Part shown: positions 51,399 to 64,000 of the stretch, one piece after another
Numbering within the stretch: the first letter of the stretch is position 1
Layout: each line of letters begins with the position of its first letter
Source: Gulosibacter hominis
GTDB taxonomy: Bacteria; Actinomycetota; Actinomycetes; Actinomycetales; Microbacteriaceae
DNA: 64,000 nt
Reading direction: 5' to 3'
Assembly (NCBI RefSeq): GCF_904842695.1
Contig: NZ_CAJGWQ010000003.1
Location: 62,001 to 126,000 of the forward strand
Notes under the pieces: generated by a model
Databases searched by the model: none
Told to the model about the DNA's origin: nothing
The model's input: only the letters and a program-made list of their open reading frames with translations
Position numbers and translations under genes: made by a program

Positions 51399-52357
51399 TT
51401 GCCGGCTGGTTGTGTTTCGCGCCGCTGCAGTAGCTTTTCGGCGCCCAGCAGCGCGAGCACAATCACGGCTCCGAGCACAGCCAGCAGCACCGGCCAGAGA
51501 ATCGGCTCGGTCGGAGCGAGCAGTGCGCCGGCGCCATCACCATCGGCCGCGCCGATGGTCTGCCACGGCCACAGCGCGCGCAGCGAACCGAGCATGAGCC
51601 CGGCCATCGCCAGCAGCGTGGTGCGCCGGTGCTCGTTCAGCAGGTAGTGCAGCAGCTTCACAAACGCGGCTAACCCAACGATGGCACCGAGCATAAACAC
51701 GCCGAGATAGGCGAAGTTGCGGTCATCCACCGCCTGCAGCGTGGGGGCGTACAGCCCCACCGCGAGCAGGAAAAACGACCCCGAAACGCCGGGAATTACG
51801 AGCGCACAGATCGCAACTGCGGCAGCGATGAACACGATCGGCAGCGCCGGGTTTTCAACCACCTGGCCACCAGCAAAACTGGTCAGCACAAACGCCACCA
51901 CGGCAGCCACCACGACGATGACCCAGTCCCACACCGGTGAGCGGCCTTTTGCTCGTGCCGGCGCCATCTGTAGCGGCACGATCAGGCTTGCGGCCACCAT
52001 CCCAAAAAACAGGCCGCGCGCGTGCTCGGGGGTGTTGGCGACAAAGTCGTGCATCACACCGGCGACGGTGAACACCACCGTGGCCATACCGATCAGCACC
52101 GGCACCACCATCCACCAGTTCACGCTGCGCAGTTCGGCGCCAAAGCGCTTGCCGCGTTCGGGTCCGGTGACCAGCGCGCGCAGGCCCTGCACCACGTGGT
52201 TTGCCGATTTGATGAGTTCGTCATAGATGCCGGTAACCAGCGCCACGGTGCCGCCTGAGACACCGGGCACCAGCTCGGCCATTCCCATGAGCGCGCCGCG
52301 AACGAAATCAACAGGGATGAGATAGCGGGGCCGCTGGGAAGTTGTTGTTTGGGTCAT
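51395..52357 (-). CDS. popT: DUF368 family undecaprenyl-phosphate translocase (PopT)
   Basis: A 320-residue polytopic protein of the DUF368 family, shown in recent work to return undecaprenyl phosphate to the cytoplasmic face for reuse in wall synthesis. The diagnostic N-terminal segment is VRGALMGMAELVPGVSGGTVAL (about residues 20-41), and a related VIPGVSGSFFLLAVGLY occurs in the second half (about 185-201), giving an inverted repeat. About eight helices are visible. ATG 52357 is preceded by AAAGAG. It is convergent with ddh, so two peptidoglycan-related genes meet here. Confidence 0.88.
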   Translation of the reverse strand: MTQTTTSQRPRYLIPVDFVRGALMGMAELVPGVSGGTVALVTGIYDELIKSANHVVQGLRALVTGPERGKRFGAELRSVNWWMVVPVLIGMATVVFTVAGVMHDFVANTPEHARGLFFGMVAASLIVPLQMAPARAKGRSPVWDWVIVVVAAVVAFVLTSFAGGQVVENPALPIVFIAAAVAICALVIPGVSGSFFLLAVGLYAPTLQAVDDRNFAYLGVFMLGAIVGLAAFVKLLHYLLNEHRRTTLLAMAGLMLGSLRALWPWQTIGAADGDGAGALLAPTEPILWPVLLAVLGAVIVLALLGAEKLLQRRETQPAGN

Positions 52358-52515
52358 TGAGCTCTTTCTGCTGCACAAAGATGGTGCGGATGTATTAGCA
52401 GGCTAGTGGCAAGCGCCGGGTTAGCGAGCAGATTGGCACCCGGTGGCGGCCACATTCACAGCTTGCGGGCGCCGTTACCCCGCGAAATTCTGGTGCATCG
52501 CCAGGAAGCGCCAAC

Positions 52516-52521
52516 TAGGTT
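52516..52521 (+). promoter_or_regulatory. -10 box for a leaderless MBL hydrolase transcript
   Basis: TAGGTT stands 7 nt before ATG 52529 and no ribosome binding site is visible. No clear -35 was found. Confidence 0.35.
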
Positions 52522-52528
52522 GGGTGAC

Positions 52529-53248
52529 ATGACGCATCCATTCATCCCCAAACTGGACGCTTTCGGCGGCATCGAAATTCACTACGCCGAGCTCAACGAC
52601 TATGAAAACAATTGCTATGTCGTTGTTGATACGGCGTCAGGTAAAACGCTGGTGGTGGATGCGGCGGATGCGGCGCCATACGTGTTCGGGCTGGTGGATG
52701 CGGCGCGCGAGTCGGCGGCGCAAGCCGGCCGCCCCGAGATCGCGCCGGTAGGCGTGCTCACCACACACTCGCATCCCGATCACTGGCAGGCGCTGGCGGA
52801 GGTGAAGGATGCGCTCGCGGTGCCCTCGCTTGCGGGTGAGGCGGATGCTGGCGAAATTCCGGTGCCCACCGACCGGCTGGTCAACCACGGCGACACGATT
52901 GAGCTGGGTGAGACGGTGCTCGAACTCATCGGTCTGCGTGGTCACACACCGGGGTCGATCGCGGTGGTGATTCGGCAACCGGGGGAGGCCACCCGCATCC
53001 TGACCGGTGACTCGCTATTTCCCGGCGGGATCGGGAACACGTGGGACGACCCCGAGCGGTACCGGCAGCTGCTTACCGATTGCGTCGAGCGAATTTTCCG
53101 GTGCTTCCCGGATGAAACCGTGTTTTATCCCGGGCACGGTCTGCCGTCGACGATCGGTCGGGAGCGCGGGTTCCTTAACCGCTGGCGGTTGCTTGGCGAC
53201 CTGGATCCCGTGGATCCGAGTACCGACCGCTATCTTGGCGAGGCGTAG
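52529..53248 (+). CDS. metallo-beta-lactamase fold hydrolase
   Basis: A 239-residue MBL-fold protein, probably glyoxalase II-like or a general thioester/ester hydrolase. Metal ligands are in TTHSHPDHW (about residues 78-86), RGHTPGSI (about 141) and TGDSLFPGG (about 165), with a last His in YPGHG (about 207). The upstream part of the open frame (52406-52528) lacks similarity and is not included. The gene is followed by the rpoB leader. The substrate is unknown. Confidence 0.82.
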   Translation: MTHPFIPKLDAFGGIEIHYAELNDYENNCYVVVDTASGKTLVVDAADAAPYVFGLVDAARESAAQAGRPEIAPVGVLTTHSHPDHWQALAEVKDALAVPSLAGEADAGEIPVPTDRLVNHGDTIELGETVLELIGLRGHTPGSIAVVIRQPGEATRILTGDSLFPGGIGNTWDDPERYRQLLTDCVERIFRCFPDETVFYPGHGLPSTIGRERGFLNRWRLLGDLDPVDPSTDRYLGEA

Positions 53249-53539
53249 TTTGGTGCCCGGTCGGCGTAGATCGCGCTAGGATAAGTCTGTATGCCAGATT
53301 CGGGCAGATTCTCTCTGGTATTTCTCGGCAATCCGTCTTACAATGGCTACTTGCGCTTCGTCGCTCCATGCCTTCATATTGCGGTGGGCTTGGCAGTGCG
53401 GTTCATCGCAGTTCGGCCACCGGTATCCCGCTCTCGTCGTTCAGCATGAGTCATTTGCACAGCCAGGCGATGTAGCCAACCCTCACGAATCGATGCGAGA
53501 CCGTCCCCTTCATGCCGGGGGACTGCGGAGGTATTTCCA
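53249..53539 (+). promoter_or_regulatory. rpoB leader region
   Basis: These 291 nt before rpoB contain no convincing gene. A TAGGAT at 53277-53282 could be a -10 box, but no -35 sits at a proper distance. GCGGAGGT (53525-53532) is the rpoB ribosome site, 7 nt before the TTG start. A long untranslated leader is usual for actinobacterial rpoBC. Confidence 0.4.
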
Positions 53540-57034
<3,495 letters not shown>

Positions 57035-57081
57035 CCCGGTACTGAGAATCGAATCGCGTTCAGATTTAGGAGAAATCAGAA

Positions 57082-60000
57082 TTGATCGACGCAACAAAGT
57101 TTGACAGCCTCAGCATCGGGCTGGCGACCAGCGACGACATCCTCGCGTGGTCGAAGGGTGAAGTTAAGAAGCCCGAAACCATCAACTACCGCACCCTCAA
57201 GCCCGAGAAGGACGGTCTGTTCGGTGAACAGATTTTCGGTCCATCGCGTGACTGGGAGTGTGCCTGCGGTAAATACAAGCGCGTGCGCTTCAAGGGCATC
57301 ATCTGTGAGCGCTGCGGTGTTGAAGTCACCAAGTCATCGGTGCGACGCGAGCGGATGGGACACATCAACCTCGCCGCACCCGTGACCCACATCTGGTACT
57401 TCAAGGGTGTGCCGTCGCGCCTGGGCTACCTGCTCGACATGGCCCCCAAGGACCTCGAAAAGGTCATCTACTTCGCCGCCTACATGGTGGTCTCGGTGGA
57501 TGAAGAGGGCCGCCGCGACGACCTCGACGAGCTCGAACAAGAGCTGCGTCTCGAGCTCGAGTCGATCGGCAAGTCACGCGACTCGCAGATCAACAACAAG
57601 CTCGCCGAGCTCGAAAAAACGCTCGCTGAGCTCGAGGCTGACGACGCCACTGCCGACCAGAAGCGCAAGGCCAAGGACGCCAGCGACAAGGAACTCGCGC
57701 GCATCCGCAAGGAATCAGACGCACTCATCCAGCAGCTCGAGCGCGTGTTTGAAGCGTTCAAGGAGCTCAAGGTTGGGGAATTGCGCGCCGACGACGCCGA
57801 CTACGCCGAGCTCGTCGACCGCTACGGCGACTACTTCGAGGCCTACATGGGTGCCGAAGCCATCCAGCGCCGCCTGCGCGACTTCGACCTCGAGAGCGAA
57901 GCTGAGATCCTGCGCGAGCAGATCCAGACCGGTAAGGGTCAGAAGAAGATCCGCGCCATCAAGCGTCTCAAGGTGGTGACCGCGTTCCTCAGCACCAACA
58001 ACAAGCCTGAGGCTATGGTGCTCGACGTGATCCCGGTCATCCCGCCGGAGCTGCGCCCGATGGTTCAGCTGGACGGTGGCCGTTTTGCGACCAGTGACCT
58101 CAACGACCTCTACCGTCGTGTCATCAACCGCAACAACCGGCTGCGCCGCCTGCTCGACCTCGCTGCCCCCGAGATCATCGTGAACAACGAGAAGCGCATG
58201 CTGCAGGAGGCCGTTGACGCGCTGTTCGACAACGGCCGCCGTGGTCGTCCGGTGACCGGCACCGGTAACCGCGCACTGAAGTCGCTCAGCGACATGCTCA
58301 AGGGTAAGCAGGGTCGTTTCCGTCAAAACCTGCTCGGTAAGCGCGTTGACTACTCGGGCCGCTCGGTGATCATCGTTGGTCCGACCCTGAAGATGCACCA
58401 GTGCGGTCTGCCCAAGCAGATGGCACTTGAGCTGTTCAAGCCGTACGTCATCAAGCGCCTGATCGACCTCGGTCACGCATCCAACATCAAGGCAGCCAAG
58501 CGCGCTGTTGAGCGTGCCAAGCCCGAGGTGTGGGACGTGCTCGAAGAAGTTATTCGTGAGCGCCCGGTGCTGCTCAACCGTGCACCCACCCTGCACCGTC
58601 TCGGTATCCAGGCCTTCGAGCCGCAGCTCGTTGAGGGTAAGGCCATCCAGCTTCACCCGCTCGCCTGTGCGGCGTTCAACGCCGACTTCGACGGTGACCA
58701 GATGGCTGTGCACCTGCCGCTGTCGGTTGAGGCGCAGGCCGAGGCACGCATCCTCATGCTCGCCTCGAACAACATCCTGAAGCCCTCGGATGGTCGACCC
58801 GTGACCCTGCCCTCGCAGGACATGGTTGCCGGTCTGTACCACCTCACCTTCCAGCGTGATGACGTTGTGGGTGTGGGTCGTTCGTTCTCGTCGGTTGCCG
58901 AAGCGATCCTGGCAATGGATGAGGGCACTCTGCACCTCAATGCCAAGGTCAGCATTCGTATCACCGATGGTGCTGGCGGGTCGACTGTGCGTGAGACCAC
59001 GCTCGGCCGGGCACTGTTCAACGAGCTGCTGCCGGACGACTACCCGTACCTCGACAAGGTCATGACCAAGGGCCAGCTCTCGGGCGTCGTGAACTACCTC
59101 GCCGAGCGCTACGACAAGGACGTGGTTGCCAGCACCCTCGACAAGATCAAGGACGCTGGTTTCCACTGGGCAACCCGCTCGGGTATTTCGCTCGCAATTA
59201 GTGACGTGGTGGTGCCCGACACCAAGGAAGCCATCGTTGCCGAGACCGAGGCCAAGGTTGCCGAGCTGCGCGACGACTACACCATGGGTCTTATTTCGCA
59301 GGCAGAGTACCGCGAAAAGACCATCGCGATGTGGGAAGACGCCACTGAGCGCGTGGCCGAAGACACCCGCGAACAGTTCCCCGACACCAACTCGATTCAC
59401 CGCATGGTGACCGCGGGTGCTAACGGTAACTGGCTGCAGGTGCGTCAGGTTGCCGGTATGCGAGGCATCGTGGCAAACCCGAAGGGTGAGAAGATTGCTC
59501 GTCCGATCATTCACTCGTACCGTGAGGGTCTGACCGTGCTCGAGTACTTCTCGTCGACCCACGGTGCTCGTAAGGGTCTGGCCGACACCGCCCTCAAGAC
59601 CGCCGACTCGGGTTACCTCACCCGTCGTCTGGTGGACGTTTCGCAGGATGTGATCATCCGCGAACTCGACTGTGGTACGCGCAAGGGCCTCACCCTGCCA
59701 ATCGTCCAGACCGACGCGACTGGTGAAGTGCAGCTGGCCGACAACGTTGAAAACTCGGTGTACGCCCGTACCCTGGCGGTTGATGTCAAGGATGCTGAGG
59801 GTAACGTGCTGGCTCAGGCTGGCGACCCTGTCGGTGACGTGCTCATCGAGCAGTTTGTTGCCGCCGGTGTGCGCGAGGTTGCCGTACGTTCAGTGCTCAC
59901 CTGTGAATCGCAGATTGGTGTTTGTGCCAAGTGCTACGGCCGCTCGATGTCGGCGTCGCAGCTTGCCGATCTCGGCGAGGCCGTCGGTATTATCGCGGCG

Positions 60001-60921
60001 CAGTCGATTGGTGAGCCCGGTACCCAGCTGACGATGCGTACCTTCCACACCGGTGGTATTGCCGGTGCTGCCGACATCACCCAGGGTCTGCCCCGTGTGC
60101 AGGAGCTGTTCGAGGCCCGCACTCCGAAGGGTGCAGCGCCGCTGGCGAAGGTGGCCGGCATCATCACCATTCAGGACACCGAGAAACAGCGCAAGCTGGT
60201 GCTCACCCCCGACAACAAGGATGAAGAGCCCATCACCTACCCGGTGACCAAGCGTGCCGAACTGCTGGTTGAAGAGGGTGCTCGTGTTGAGCCCGGTCAG
60301 CAGCTGGTTGAGGGTCCGCTCGACCCGAAGGATGTGCTTGAGGTGCGTGGTCCGGCTGCCGTGCAGAAGTACCTCGTGCAGGGTGTGCAGGAGGTGTACA
60401 ACAGCCAGGGTGTGCCGATTCACGACAAGCACATCGAGGTGATTGTGCGCCAGATGCTGCGCAAGGTCACGATTAACGAGTCGGGCGACACCAACATGCT
60501 GCCCGGTGAGCTGATCGACCGCCAGCGCTTCCAGGCCGCTAACCGCCAGGCGGTAACCGAGGGTCGTCGCCCGGCTTCGGGTCGACCCGAGGTGATGGGT
60601 ATCACCAAGGCGTCGCTCGCCACCGAGTCGTGGCTGTCGGCCGCATCGTTCCAGGAGACCACCCGCGTGCTCACGCAGGCGGCTATGGAACAGAAGACCG
60701 ACCCGCTGCTCGGCCTCAAAGAGAACGTCATCATCGGTCGCCTCATCACCGCTGGTACCGGTCTCAACGAGTACTCCGACCAGGTGGTGGAAGCTACCGA
60801 AGAGGCAATTGCCGAGCGGTACCCCTACCAGCAGGAGAACATCGACTACGAAGCCGATTTGTCGTTTGCCGACTTCGACTCGTTCGGAGCTGACAGCGAC
60901 TTCGGCATCACGTTCGAATAG
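57082..60921 (+). CDS. rpoC: DNA-directed RNA polymerase beta-prime subunit
   Basis: The 1279-residue beta-prime subunit holding the active-site magnesium in NADFDGDQM (about residues 533-541). The N-terminal zinc site is [20 protein letters not shown] (about 57-76), and the second zinc site includes [13 protein letters not shown] (about 945). The actinobacterial coiled insertion is visible at about residues 150-225 (charged [16 protein letters not shown]-like). TTG 57082 has AGGAGA eight bases upstream. It is co-transcribed with rpoB and followed by a terminator. Confidence 0.98.
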   Translation: MIDATKFDSLSIGLATSDDILAWSKGEVKKPETINYRTLKPEKDGLFGEQIFGPSRDWECACGKYKRVRFKGIICERCGVEVTKSSVRRERMGHINLAAPVTHIWYFKGVPSRLGYLLDMAPKDLEKVIYFAAYMVVSVDEEGRRDDLDELEQELRLELESIGKSRDSQINNKLAELEKTLAELEADDATADQKRKAKDASDKELARIRKESDALIQQLERVFEAFKELKVGELRADDADYAELVDRYGDYFEAYMGAEAIQRRLRDFDLESEAEILREQIQTGKGQKKIRAIKRLKVVTAFLSTNNKPEAMVLDVIPVIPPELRPMVQLDGGRFATSDLNDLYRRVINRNNRLRRLLDLAAPEIIVNNEKRMLQEAVDALFDNGRRGRPVTGTGNRALKSLSDMLKGKQGRFRQNLLGKRVDYSGRSVIIVGPTLKMHQCGLPKQMALELFKPYVIKRLIDLGHASNIKAAKRAVERAKPEVWDVLEEVIRERPVLLNRAPTLHRLGIQAFEPQLVEGKAIQLHPLACAAFNADFDGDQMAVHLPLSVEAQAEARILMLASNNILKPSDGRPVTLPSQDMVAGLYHLTFQRDDVVGVGRSFSSVAEAILAMDEGTLHLNAKVSIRITDGAGGSTVRETTLGRALFNELLPDDYPYLDKVMTKGQLSGVVNYLAERYDKDVVASTLDKIKDAGFHWATRSGISLAISDVVVPDTKEAIVAETEAKVAELRDDYTMGLISQAEYREKTIAMWEDATERVAEDTREQFPDTNSIHRMVTAGANGNWLQVRQVAGMRGIVANPKGEKIARPIIHSYREGLTVLEYFSSTHGARKGLADTALKTADSGYLTRRLVDVSQDVIIRELDCGTRKGLTLPIVQTDATGEVQLADNVENSVYARTLAVDVKDAEGNVLAQAGDPVGDVLIEQFVAAGVREVAVRSVLTCESQIGVCAKCYGRSMSASQLADLGEAVGIIAAQSIGEPGTQLTMRTFHTGGIAGAADITQGLPRVQELFEARTPKGAAPLAKVAGIITIQDTEKQRKLVLTPDNKDEEPITYPVTKRAELLVEEGARVEPGQQLVEGPLDPKDVLEVRGPAAVQKYLVQGVQEVYNSQGVPIHDKHIEVIVRQMLRKVTINESGDTNMLPGELIDRQRFQAANRQAVTEGRRPASGRPEVMGITKASLATESWLSAASFQETTRVLTQAAMEQKTDPLLGLKENVIIGRLITAGTGLNEYSDQVVEATEEAIAERYPYQQENIDYEADLSFADFDSFGADSDFGITFE

Positions 60922-60956
60922 ACAAAGCGCTCTCGCTAGTTTTTAGCGGAGATGCA

Positions 60957-60987
60957 GCGGGGCTCGCGCCGGGTGCGCGGGCCCCGC
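60957..60987 (+). terminator. terminator hairpin after rpoC
   Basis: A 13-bp GC-rich stem with one G-T pair (60957-60969 with 60975-60987) lies 35 nt after the rpoC stop. It is followed by only a short T-tract (GTTTCC). Confidence 0.65.
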
Positions 60988-61083
60988 TCGCGTTTCCATT
61001 CGCCATGCTGATCCGTCGCCGATGCGCGGCACGTTCGGCGCGGCAAGCCGGTAAGGCCAGGCATGCGCAATAGTGTGGCCTGC

Positions 61084-62391
61084 ATGACCGATGAATACCG
61101 CGCTCCTCAGCCCTATGACGATGGGCCGCGCTACGACGACGACCGCGCCACCACATCCGCTGCCGATCAGGTAGCCGGTGGCGACGAGCAGCAGCGCGTG
61201 TTTGCGATGCCCGCAGCCGAGCAGGCCGCTCGCGCGGAAAGCTCAGCAGAGCAAAATGCTCGCGAGGGAAGCGCCGTCGAGCGGGAAGCTCGTGGGGAAG
61301 GTGTCGGCGAGCAGACCCCCGCTGAGCCGGCTAGCGACTCGGAAGCTGCGGATGTAGGTAGCGTCGACGCCACGCCAGCACCGACCAGCCAGGATGCTGC
61401 GACGCAAGCTGCCGCAGCAGCTGCTGAACAATCGCATTTTGAAAGTGCTCCGACGCAGCAGGATGAGCGCCTCATGGAGGCAGTGCAGCGATCGCGTCAC
61501 CTGCCGCTCGACGGTGAATATGAAGTCGCGCCGGTCAGCCCACAGGTAGCTGACAACACATCGGCGCCGACAACCGAAGGGGAAGCGCAGCCCGCGCCGG
61601 GGGCGCACCCTGACGTGACCACCGAAACGGCGGCGTATCCTGACACGACGACCGAAACGGCGGCGCAAACACGGCGCATCGAGACAACGCCAGCCCCCGC
61701 CGCAGAACCCTCGCAACCGGATGCATCCAGTGTGACCGCGGCGCCGGAGCCGGTTGATTCCGCGAGCGTGCACGATGACGAGACCTTCGCGCCGCTCGGG
61801 ATTTCGGTGACCGAGGGCCTGTTGGTTAAGCCCGAAAAACCCAGTAACCGCGGGTTTGCCGTACTGATGTCGGTGTTTGCGACCGTACTATTTGCGGTTG
61901 GCTATGCGGTTGCGTTCACCTTTGCGCGCAAGCTGTTCAGCCCTGATCTCGAAATTGTTGACGGGCTGATGCAGCTTGTGGGTTCGATGCAGTTCTACCT
62001 GCCGGTGGCTGTGTTTTTTGTGGTTTTCCTGTTCTGGTCGCTACTGGCGAATCGCGCACGGTGGTGGGGCTACATTGTCGCCTCGCAGGTGCTGGCCGTG
62101 CTGGTGGCCGCGGCCTGCTATGCCGCAGTGGGGCTGAACGCGGTGCTCGCGGGGGAGCCGTTCACCGCGGATGTGTTCCTGCAGGCGCTGCGCGACTATG
62201 TGCACCTGCCCGGTGCACTACTGGCCGCACTCGTCGCGATTCCGGTGGTCACCTGGTTTGGCGGTATCAGCGCCATGCGCGGACGCAAGCTCACTCGCGA
62301 ATACGAGCACGATCTCGCCGAGTATGAGCGGCGGGTCGAGATTGAGCGTGAGCAGGTGCGCGAACAGCGCGATACCAGCGCTGTCGAATAA
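61084..62391 (+). CDS. membrane protein with long acidic low-complexity N-terminus
   Basis: A 435-residue protein. About the first 250 residues are Ala/Glu/Thr/Pro-rich and probably disordered in the cytoplasm, including a small repeat around TTETAA. Four membrane helices follow (about 258-280, 300-322, 328-350, 374-394). A charged coiled-coil tail comes last (YEHDLAEYERRVEIEREQVREQ). TAGTGT lies 7 nt before ATG 61084 and no ribosome site is seen, so it is probably leaderless. The gene sits between rpoC and rpsL. No named family was recognised. Confidence 0.75.
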   Translation: MTDEYRAPQPYDDGPRYDDDRATTSAADQVAGGDEQQRVFAMPAAEQAARAESSAEQNAREGSAVEREARGEGVGEQTPAEPASDSEAADVGSVDATPAPTSQDAATQAAAAAAEQSHFESAPTQQDERLMEAVQRSRHLPLDGEYEVAPVSPQVADNTSAPTTEGEAQPAPGAHPDVTTETAAYPDTTTETAAQTRRIETTPAPAAEPSQPDASSVTAAPEPVDSASVHDDETFAPLGISVTEGLLVKPEKPSNRGFAVLMSVFATVLFAVGYAVAFTFARKLFSPDLEIVDGLMQLVGSMQFYLPVAVFFVVFLFWSLLANRARWWGYIVASQVLAVLVAAACYAAVGLNAVLAGEPFTADVFLQALRDYVHLPGALLAALVAIPVVTWFGGISAMRGRKLTREYEHDLAEYERRVEIEREQVREQRDTSAVE

Positions 62392-62447
62392 AACCAGCGA
62401 CGCCGAATAAACTTATCGGCAGTTTAGGGCCCGATTGCATCCCAGGC

Positions 62448-62476
62448 TTGACCGCTATCTGACGCCCCGGTAACAT
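62448..62476 (+). promoter_or_regulatory. promoter of the rpsL-rpsG-fusA (str) operon
   Basis: TTGACC (62448-62453), a 17-nt spacer and TAACAT (62471-62476) form a good vegetative promoter about 210 nt before rpsL. The 62392-62689 gap therefore mostly encodes a long untranslated leader. It contains no gene that I can support. Confidence 0.65.
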
Positions 62477-62689
62477 GTTCAGGTGCGCCGGACTCGGCGT
62501 GCCTGAAATGCTCCGTGGGAGTCACCTTCTCGTGATGCCCCGGCAGGTAGCCGCCGGACGTCCGTGCAGGACGTGTTACTTACCAGCGATATCGCATGTT
62601 GTCGTATTGCCGGTGAGCCGGGCGAACGCCCGAAGCTGCAGTCCGCAGCCAATCACACAGAGCAATACACCATCAAGGAGAATTACCAA

Positions 62690-63061
62690 GTGCCAACCAT
62701 TCAGCAGTTGGTTCGCAAGGGCCGCAAGCCCAAGGTGAGCCGTTCAAACTCGCCCGCACTCAAGGGCAACCCCATGCAGCGCGGTGTGTGCACCCGTGTC
62801 TACACCACCACCCCGAAGAAGCCGAACTCGGCACTGCGCAAGGTAGCCCGTGTGAAGCTTTCGAACGGTACTGAGGTCACCGCCTACATCCCCGGCGAGG
62901 GCCACAACCTGCAGGAGCACTCGATGGTGCTCGTGCGCGGTGGTCGTGTGAAGGACCTTCCCGGTGTGCGCTACCACATCGTTCGCGGTGCGCTTGACAC
63001 CCAGGCAGTCAAAGGCCGCAAGCAGGCTCGTAGCCACTACGGCGCCAAGAAGGAGAAGTAA
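62690..63061 (+). CDS. rpsL: 30S ribosomal protein S12
   Basis: A 123-residue ribosomal protein of the decoding centre. GTG 62690 with AAGGAG nine bases upstream gives the family N-terminus [11 protein letters not shown]; the open frame before it is not coding. The residues that determine streptomycin response (Lys in TTPKKPNS and Lys in GRVKDLPG) are wild type. The stop codon overlaps the rpsG start by one base. Confidence 0.98.
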   Translation: MPTIQQLVRKGRKPKVSRSNSPALKGNPMQRGVCTRVYTTTPKKPNSALRKVARVKLSNGTEVTAYIPGEGHNLQEHSMVLVRGGRVKDLPGVRYHIVRGALDTQAVKGRKQARSHYGAKKEK

Positions 63062-63531
63062 TGCCTCGTAAGGGACCTGCGCAGAAGCGCCCCGTCGTTA
63101 TCGACCCCGTCTACGGTTCGCCGGTAGTCAGCCAGCTCGTCAACAAGGTGCTCGTTGACGGCAAGAAGTCGCAGGCTGAGCGCATTGTTTACGGCGCACT
63201 CGAAAACGTCGCCAACAAGACCGGCGAAGACGCTGTCGGCATGCTCAAGAAGGCGCTCGACAACATCCGCCCAACCCTCGAGGTCCGTAGCCGCCGTGTC
63301 GGTGGTTCGACCTACCAGGTGCCGGTTGAGGTGAAGCCGCACCGCGCCAACACGCTCGCACTGCGTTGGCTCGCCGGCTACGCCAAGGTGCGTCGCGAAA
63401 AGACCATGACCGAGCGTCTCACCAACGAGATCCTCGACGCCTCGAACGGCCTCGGTGCCGCGGTGAAGCGCCGCGAAGACATGCACAAGATGGCCGAATC
63501 GAACAAGGCCTTCGCACACTACCGCTGGTAG
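63061..63531 (+). CDS. rpsG: 30S ribosomal protein S7
   Basis: The 156-residue primary 16S rRNA-binding protein of the 30S head. It has [11 protein letters not shown] at the N-terminus and, in the central part, [20 protein letters not shown] and [11 protein letters not shown]. The ATG overlaps the rpsL stop. In bacteria S7 often represses its own operon; the hairpin after this gene could take part. Confidence 0.98.
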   Translation: MPRKGPAQKRPVVIDPVYGSPVVSQLVNKVLVDGKKSQAERIVYGALENVANKTGEDAVGMLKKALDNIRPTLEVRSRRVGGSTYQVPVEVKPHRANTLALRWLAGYAKVRREKTMTERLTNEILDASNGLGAAVKRREDMHKMAESNKAFAHYRW

Positions 63532-63536
63532 TTTCC

Positions 63537-63580
63537 AAACCGGTCAACAAGACATGCTAAGCAGTCTTGTCGGCCGGTTT
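63537..63580 (+). other. hairpin between rpsG and fusA
   Basis: Outer arms AAACCGG/CCGGTTT (63537-63543 with 63574-63580) and inner arms ACAAGAC/GTCTTGT (63547-63553 with 63564-63570) form a stable interrupted stem in the 118-nt gap. No T-tract follows, so it is more likely an attenuator, a processing site or an S7-binding structure than a full terminator. Confidence 0.55.
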
Positions 63581-63649
63581 GCGGTTGGAGTAACCAACTC
63601 GAGCCGCGAATTAGAGCAGTAACCCACACATCAACAAACGGGAGACACC

Positions 63650-64000
63650 GTGGCACAGGAAGTGCAGACAGACCTTAAGAAGGTCCGCAATATCGGCATC
63701 ATGGCGCACATTGACGCCGGTAAGACCACGACTACCGAGCGCATCCTGTTCTACACGGGTGTTAACCACAAGATCGGTGAGTCGCACGACGGTGCGGCCA
63801 CCATGGACTGGATGGCTCAGGAGCAGGAGCGCGGTATCACCATTACCTCGGCTGCTACCACCTGCTACTGGAACAAGACGCAGATCAACATCATCGACAC
63901 CCCCGGTCACGTCGACTTCACCGTCGAGGTAGAGCGCTCGCTACGCGTGCTCGACGGCGCCGTCGCAGTGTTCGACGGTAAGGAAGGTGTTGAGCCGCAG
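63650..64000 (+). CDS. fusA: elongation factor G (3' truncated by window end)
   Basis: The first 117 codons of the translocation GTPase. The G1 loop AHIDAGKTT (about residues 18-26), the switch I region [13 protein letters not shown] and G3 DTPGH (about 84-88) are intact. GTG 63650 has GGGAG seven bases upstream. The gene continues beyond base 64000. It completes the rpsL-rpsG-fusA order of the str operon. Confidence 0.97.
   Translation, partial: MAQEVQTDLKKVRNIGIMAHIDAGKTTTTERILFYTGVNHKIGESHDGAATMDWMAQEQERGITITSAATTCYWNKTQINIIDTPGHVDFTVEVERSLRVLDGAVAVFDGKEGVEPQ

Noticed and set aside
57715-59562. A 615-codon open frame antisense to rpoC
   Set aside because: Same shadow effect in a highly biased gene; the composition is unnatural.

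Overview
The window is high-GC actinobacterial chromosome, most probably from the family Microbacteriaceae (genus not determined). The evidence is a WhiB regulator in the conserved manA-whiB-manB-DUF3499 neighbourhood, the lhr-nei2 pair, a furA-katA pair, a class E (LAxTG) sortase signal, and a normal actinobacterial rpoB-rpoC then rpsL-rpsG-fusA arrangement. No rRNA, tRNA, CRISPR array, intact insertion sequence or prophage was recognised. Almost all the DNA is coding, and no gene-free stretch clearly exceeds 300 bases.

Layout. 1-12.5 kb is a cell-surface polysaccharide cluster. It holds the tail of a YfhO-like membrane protein, rmlC and rmlA (dTDP-rhamnose synthesis), a frameshifted family 2 glycosyltransferase, a frameshifted polysaccharide pyruvyl transferase, another glycosyltransferase, a Wzt/Wzm export ABC transporter, two rhamnan-synthesis-F-like proteins and an O-antigen ligase-like membrane protein. 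Together they suggest a rhamnose-containing wall glycopolymer that is polymerised in the cytoplasm and exported by the ABC transporter. 12.7-14.9 kb is a lipoprotein plus a secreted, sortase-anchored mosaic protein.

15.0-24.1 kb is the conserved actinobacterial envelope locus: manA, whiB (whiB2 type), a large polytopic glycosyltransferase translationally coupled to a DUF5719 protein, a zincin-like protein without its zinc motif, manB and DUF3499. 24.2-31.4 kb holds DNA repair genes (nei2, lhr), a NUDIX-like DUF4916 protein and an esterase. 31.4-33.1 kb is a small accessory patch: a Fic/VbhA-type toxin-antitoxin pair, a Fic remnant, a small unknown gene under a perfect operator dyad, and a duplicated scrap of the neighbouring LysR gene. 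33.1-39.6 kb is a proline utilisation locus (LysR regulator, putA, putP).

39.7-53.2 kb is mixed metabolism and housekeeping: a flavin reductase/flavin monooxygenase pair, secreted proteins, an EVE protein, an ornithine cyclodeaminase homologue, threonine aldolase, a SprT-like protein, a spermidine-synthase-like protein, furA-katA, meso-diaminopimelate dehydrogenase, a DUF368 (PopT) undecaprenyl-phosphate transporter and an MBL hydrolase. 53.5-64 kb is the core information block rpoB, rpoC, a membrane protein, rpsL, rpsG and the start of fusA.

Points that stand out: (i) the hexamer GGATGC/GCATCC and its palindrome GGATGCATCC are strongly over-represented outside the polysaccharide cluster and appear to override codon choice; (ii) a 76-bp imperfect palindromic element occurs twice, each time just upstream of a minus-strand gene; (iii) the Fic toxin and its antitoxin have both lost the residues that normally interact; (iv) many genes look leaderless, with a TAnnnT box 6-8 nt before the start codon; (v) two neighbouring polysaccharide genes carry short-indel frameshifts.
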